In this document: piece after piece, positions 15,076 to 15,767 of the stretch
Layout: each line of letters begins with the position of its first letter
Numbering within the stretch: the stretch's first letter is position 1
NCBI GenBank assembly: GCA_946615455.1
Contig: CAMOHN010000006.1
Coordinates: 1-15,767, forward strand
Direction of reading: 5' to 3'
Length of the DNA: 15,767 bases
Source: an uncultured Bacteroidales bacterium
GTDB taxonomy: Bacteria > Bacteroidota > Bacteroidia > Bacteroidales > Paludibacteraceae
Notes under the pieces: generated by a model
The model's database searches: none
Seen by the model: the letters and a program-made list of their open reading frames with translations, nothing else
Told to the model about the DNA's origin: nothing
Made by a program: the position numbers and the translations under genes

Positions 15076-15297
15076 TCAATACTCCTCCTCGTCAAAGAAG
15101 AAATCCTCTTTGGTAGGATAGTCCGGCCAAACATCTTCTATACTATCATACACCTCTTCCTCCTCTTCGAGTTCTTGAAGATTTTCAATCACTTCCATAG
15201 GTGCACCTATGCGATTGGCATAGTCCAAGAGCTCGGCTTTGGTAGCAGGCCAAGGGGCATCTTCAATCTTAGAAGCCAGTTCTAATGTCCAATACAT
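15076..15297 (-). CDS. Small acidic DUF2795 family protein heading the T9SS operon
   Basis: This is a 73-residue protein, strongly acidic toward the C-terminus. The opening MYWTLELASKIEDAPWPATK, followed by ELLDYANRIGAP and then VIENLQ, matches my memory of a highly conserved Bacteroidetes DUF2795 protein. Its second half carries a Glu run (LEEEEEVYDSIEDVW, about 42-56) and the typical end YPTKEDFFFDEEEY. No signal peptide or membrane segment is seen, so it is probably cytoplasmic. Its molecular role is unknown. ATG 15297 was preferred to ATG 15363, because the longer form would start at the promoter itself and homologues begin at MYWTLE. The gene lies between a consensus promoter and porP, with only 8 bases to the porP ATG, so it is very likely co-transcribed with the T9SS genes. 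Confidence 0.85.
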   Translation of the reverse strand: MYWTLELASKIEDAPWPATKAELLDYANRIGAPMEVIENLQELEEEEEVYDSIEDVWPDYPTKEDFFFDEEEY

Positions 15298-15328
15298 AAA
15301 AGCGTAAATAAGTGTCGTTTTTGGGTTA

Positions 15329-15351
15329 TTTGAGAGTCTATGCTTCTCAAA
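15329..15351 (-). other. Inverted repeat at the 5' end of the T9SS operon leader
   Basis: TTTGAGA and TCTCAAA (7 perfect base pairs, 9-base loop) lie within the predicted untranslated leader, beginning only a few bases after the expected start of transcription. The stem is short and AT-rich and has no T-run after it, so it is more likely an RNA-stability or protein-binding element, or chance, than a terminator. Confidence 0.35.
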
Positions 15352-15360
15352 AAAGGCGGG

Positions 15361-15392
15361 CAAAAGTATTGCATTTATTTTTTGCGTGCAAA
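15361..15392 (-). promoter_or_regulatory. Bacteroidetes-type promoter of the DUF2795-porPKLMN operon
   Basis: On the minus strand TTTG (15392-15389) is followed after exactly 20 bases by TACTTTTG (15368-15361), a full match to the Bacteroidetes consensus TTTG-N19-21-TAnnTTTG. Transcription should start near 15355, giving a leader of about 58 bases before ATG 15297. It is the only consensus promoter I noticed between the right edge and the terminator after porN, although I checked mainly the gaps between genes. Confidence 0.75.
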
Positions 15393-15399
15393 CAATCTC

Positions 15400-15767
15400 T
15401 TACTTTTTCCACAAAAAAAGTGATATTTTCTGTTCTTTTGTTATTTTTCGTGCCAGAACGAAGAAGAAATCGCTGAGTCGGTTGACCCATTGCAGGCAAT
15501 TGTTCTGTCTTGGGTCGGGCTGTTCGGAAAAGAGTGCAACCATTTGTCTTTCAAGTCGGCGCGTGATTGTTCGGCAGATATGGCATGTAGCGATAGCCTC
15601 ATTACCGGCGGGTAGGATGAAGGCTCGAAGTGGTTCTAATTGTTCTTGGATGGCATCAATCCATTGTTCGATAACGCGAACATCGTCGGCAGTAATCCAA
15701 TCATCGCCTTCAGCTCCTGCGAGGAGTGCTCCGAGGTTGAAGAGGCGGTTCTGCAGCCATTGCATCT
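15400..15767 (-). CDS. Cob(I)alamin adenosyltransferase, PduO type, C-terminal part
   Basis: This enzyme transfers the 5'-deoxyadenosyl group of ATP to cob(I)alamin, giving adenosylcobalamin. Only the C-terminal part (about 121 residues plus a split codon at the edge) is in the window; the true start lies beyond 15767, and the Met at 15765 is internal. The visible part is the helical-bundle core of the PduO family: QNRLFNLGALLA near the start, LRAFILPAGNEAIATCHICRT with the conserved Pro-Gly and Cys-His, RRLERQMVAL with the ATP-contacting Arg residues, and the C-terminal signature VNRLSDFFFVLAR. The N-terminal KTGDKG-type ATP loop is not visible because it lies outside. It ends only 8 bases before the -33 box of the next promoter, and no terminator is seen, so some read-through into the T9SS operon is possible. 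Confidence 0.9.
   Translation of the reverse strand, partial: MQWLQNRLFNLGALLAGAEGDDWITADDVRVIEQWIDAIQEQLEPLRAFILPAGNEAIATCHICRTITRRLERQMVALFSEQPDPRQNNCLQWVNRLSDFFFVLARKITKEQKISLFLWKK

Noticed and set aside
14510..15121. A 203-residue plus-strand frame opposite porP
   Set aside because: Antisense to porP and part of the DUF2795 gene; its composition looks like a reverse-strand shadow.
15298..15363. A longer DUF2795 protein starting at ATG 15363
   Set aside because: That ATG lies at the -7 box, before the expected transcript start, and the extra 22 residues do not fit the family's MYWTLE opening.
1..15767. Mobile elements, CRISPR arrays, tRNA or rRNA genes
   Set aside because: Reading both strands, I saw no transposase, terminal repeats, regular spaced repeats or tRNA-like cloverleaf sequence; all space is accounted for by housekeeping and T9SS genes with short gaps.

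Overview
The window looks like a chromosomal segment of a Bacteroidetes bacterium, most likely order Bacteroidales. The evidence is a complete type IX secretion system (T9SS) core cluster (porP-porK-porL-porM-porN), a Bacteroidetes-type DUF2795 protein and DUF3098 protein, lineage-typical forms of QueA, FtsX and YbeY, and three promoters matching the Bacteroidetes consensus TTTG-N19-21-TAnnTTTG. No RNA gene, insertion sequence, CRISPR array or phage gene was seen, and the gene order is compact.

Layout. A small divergent region sits at the left edge. A secreted protein of unknown function (1-266, minus, cut by the window edge) and ybeY (423-839, plus) are transcribed away from each other, each from a consensus promoter. 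ybeY runs tail to tail into hflX, and the two 3' ends overlap by 15 bases. Everything from hflX (825) to the right edge is on the minus strand. Read in the direction of transcription, it begins with the end of a PduO-type cob(I)alamin adenosyltransferase (15400-15767, partial). A consensus promoter (15361-15392) then drives a 73-residue acidic DUF2795 protein, porP, porK, porL, porM and porN. A stem-loop terminator (about 8946-8984) closes this T9SS block. After it come ftsX, a DUF3098 membrane protein, uppP, truB, queA, ung, polA and hflX, tightly spaced and in places overlapping.

How the genes work together. PorL and PorM form the proton-driven inner-membrane motor of the T9SS. PorK (lipoprotein) and PorN form the periplasmic ring under the outer membrane, and PorP is an outer-membrane barrel-like component. 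The following cassette joins envelope functions (FtsX, UppP), tRNA modification (TruB, QueA), base-excision repair (Ung, PolA) and ribosome-linked functions (HflX, with YbeY opposite).

Most notable points. The polA product is only 772 residues: its 5' nuclease and polymerase domains are complete, but nearly all of the 3'-5' exonuclease domain is missing in frame and replaced by a short linker carrying a possible sliding-clamp motif (QPTLDLF). PorK carries an extremely acidic low-complexity insert. The T9SS operon is headed by a small acidic DUF2795 gene under a near-perfect promoter. No wholly unknown multi-gene system is evident.
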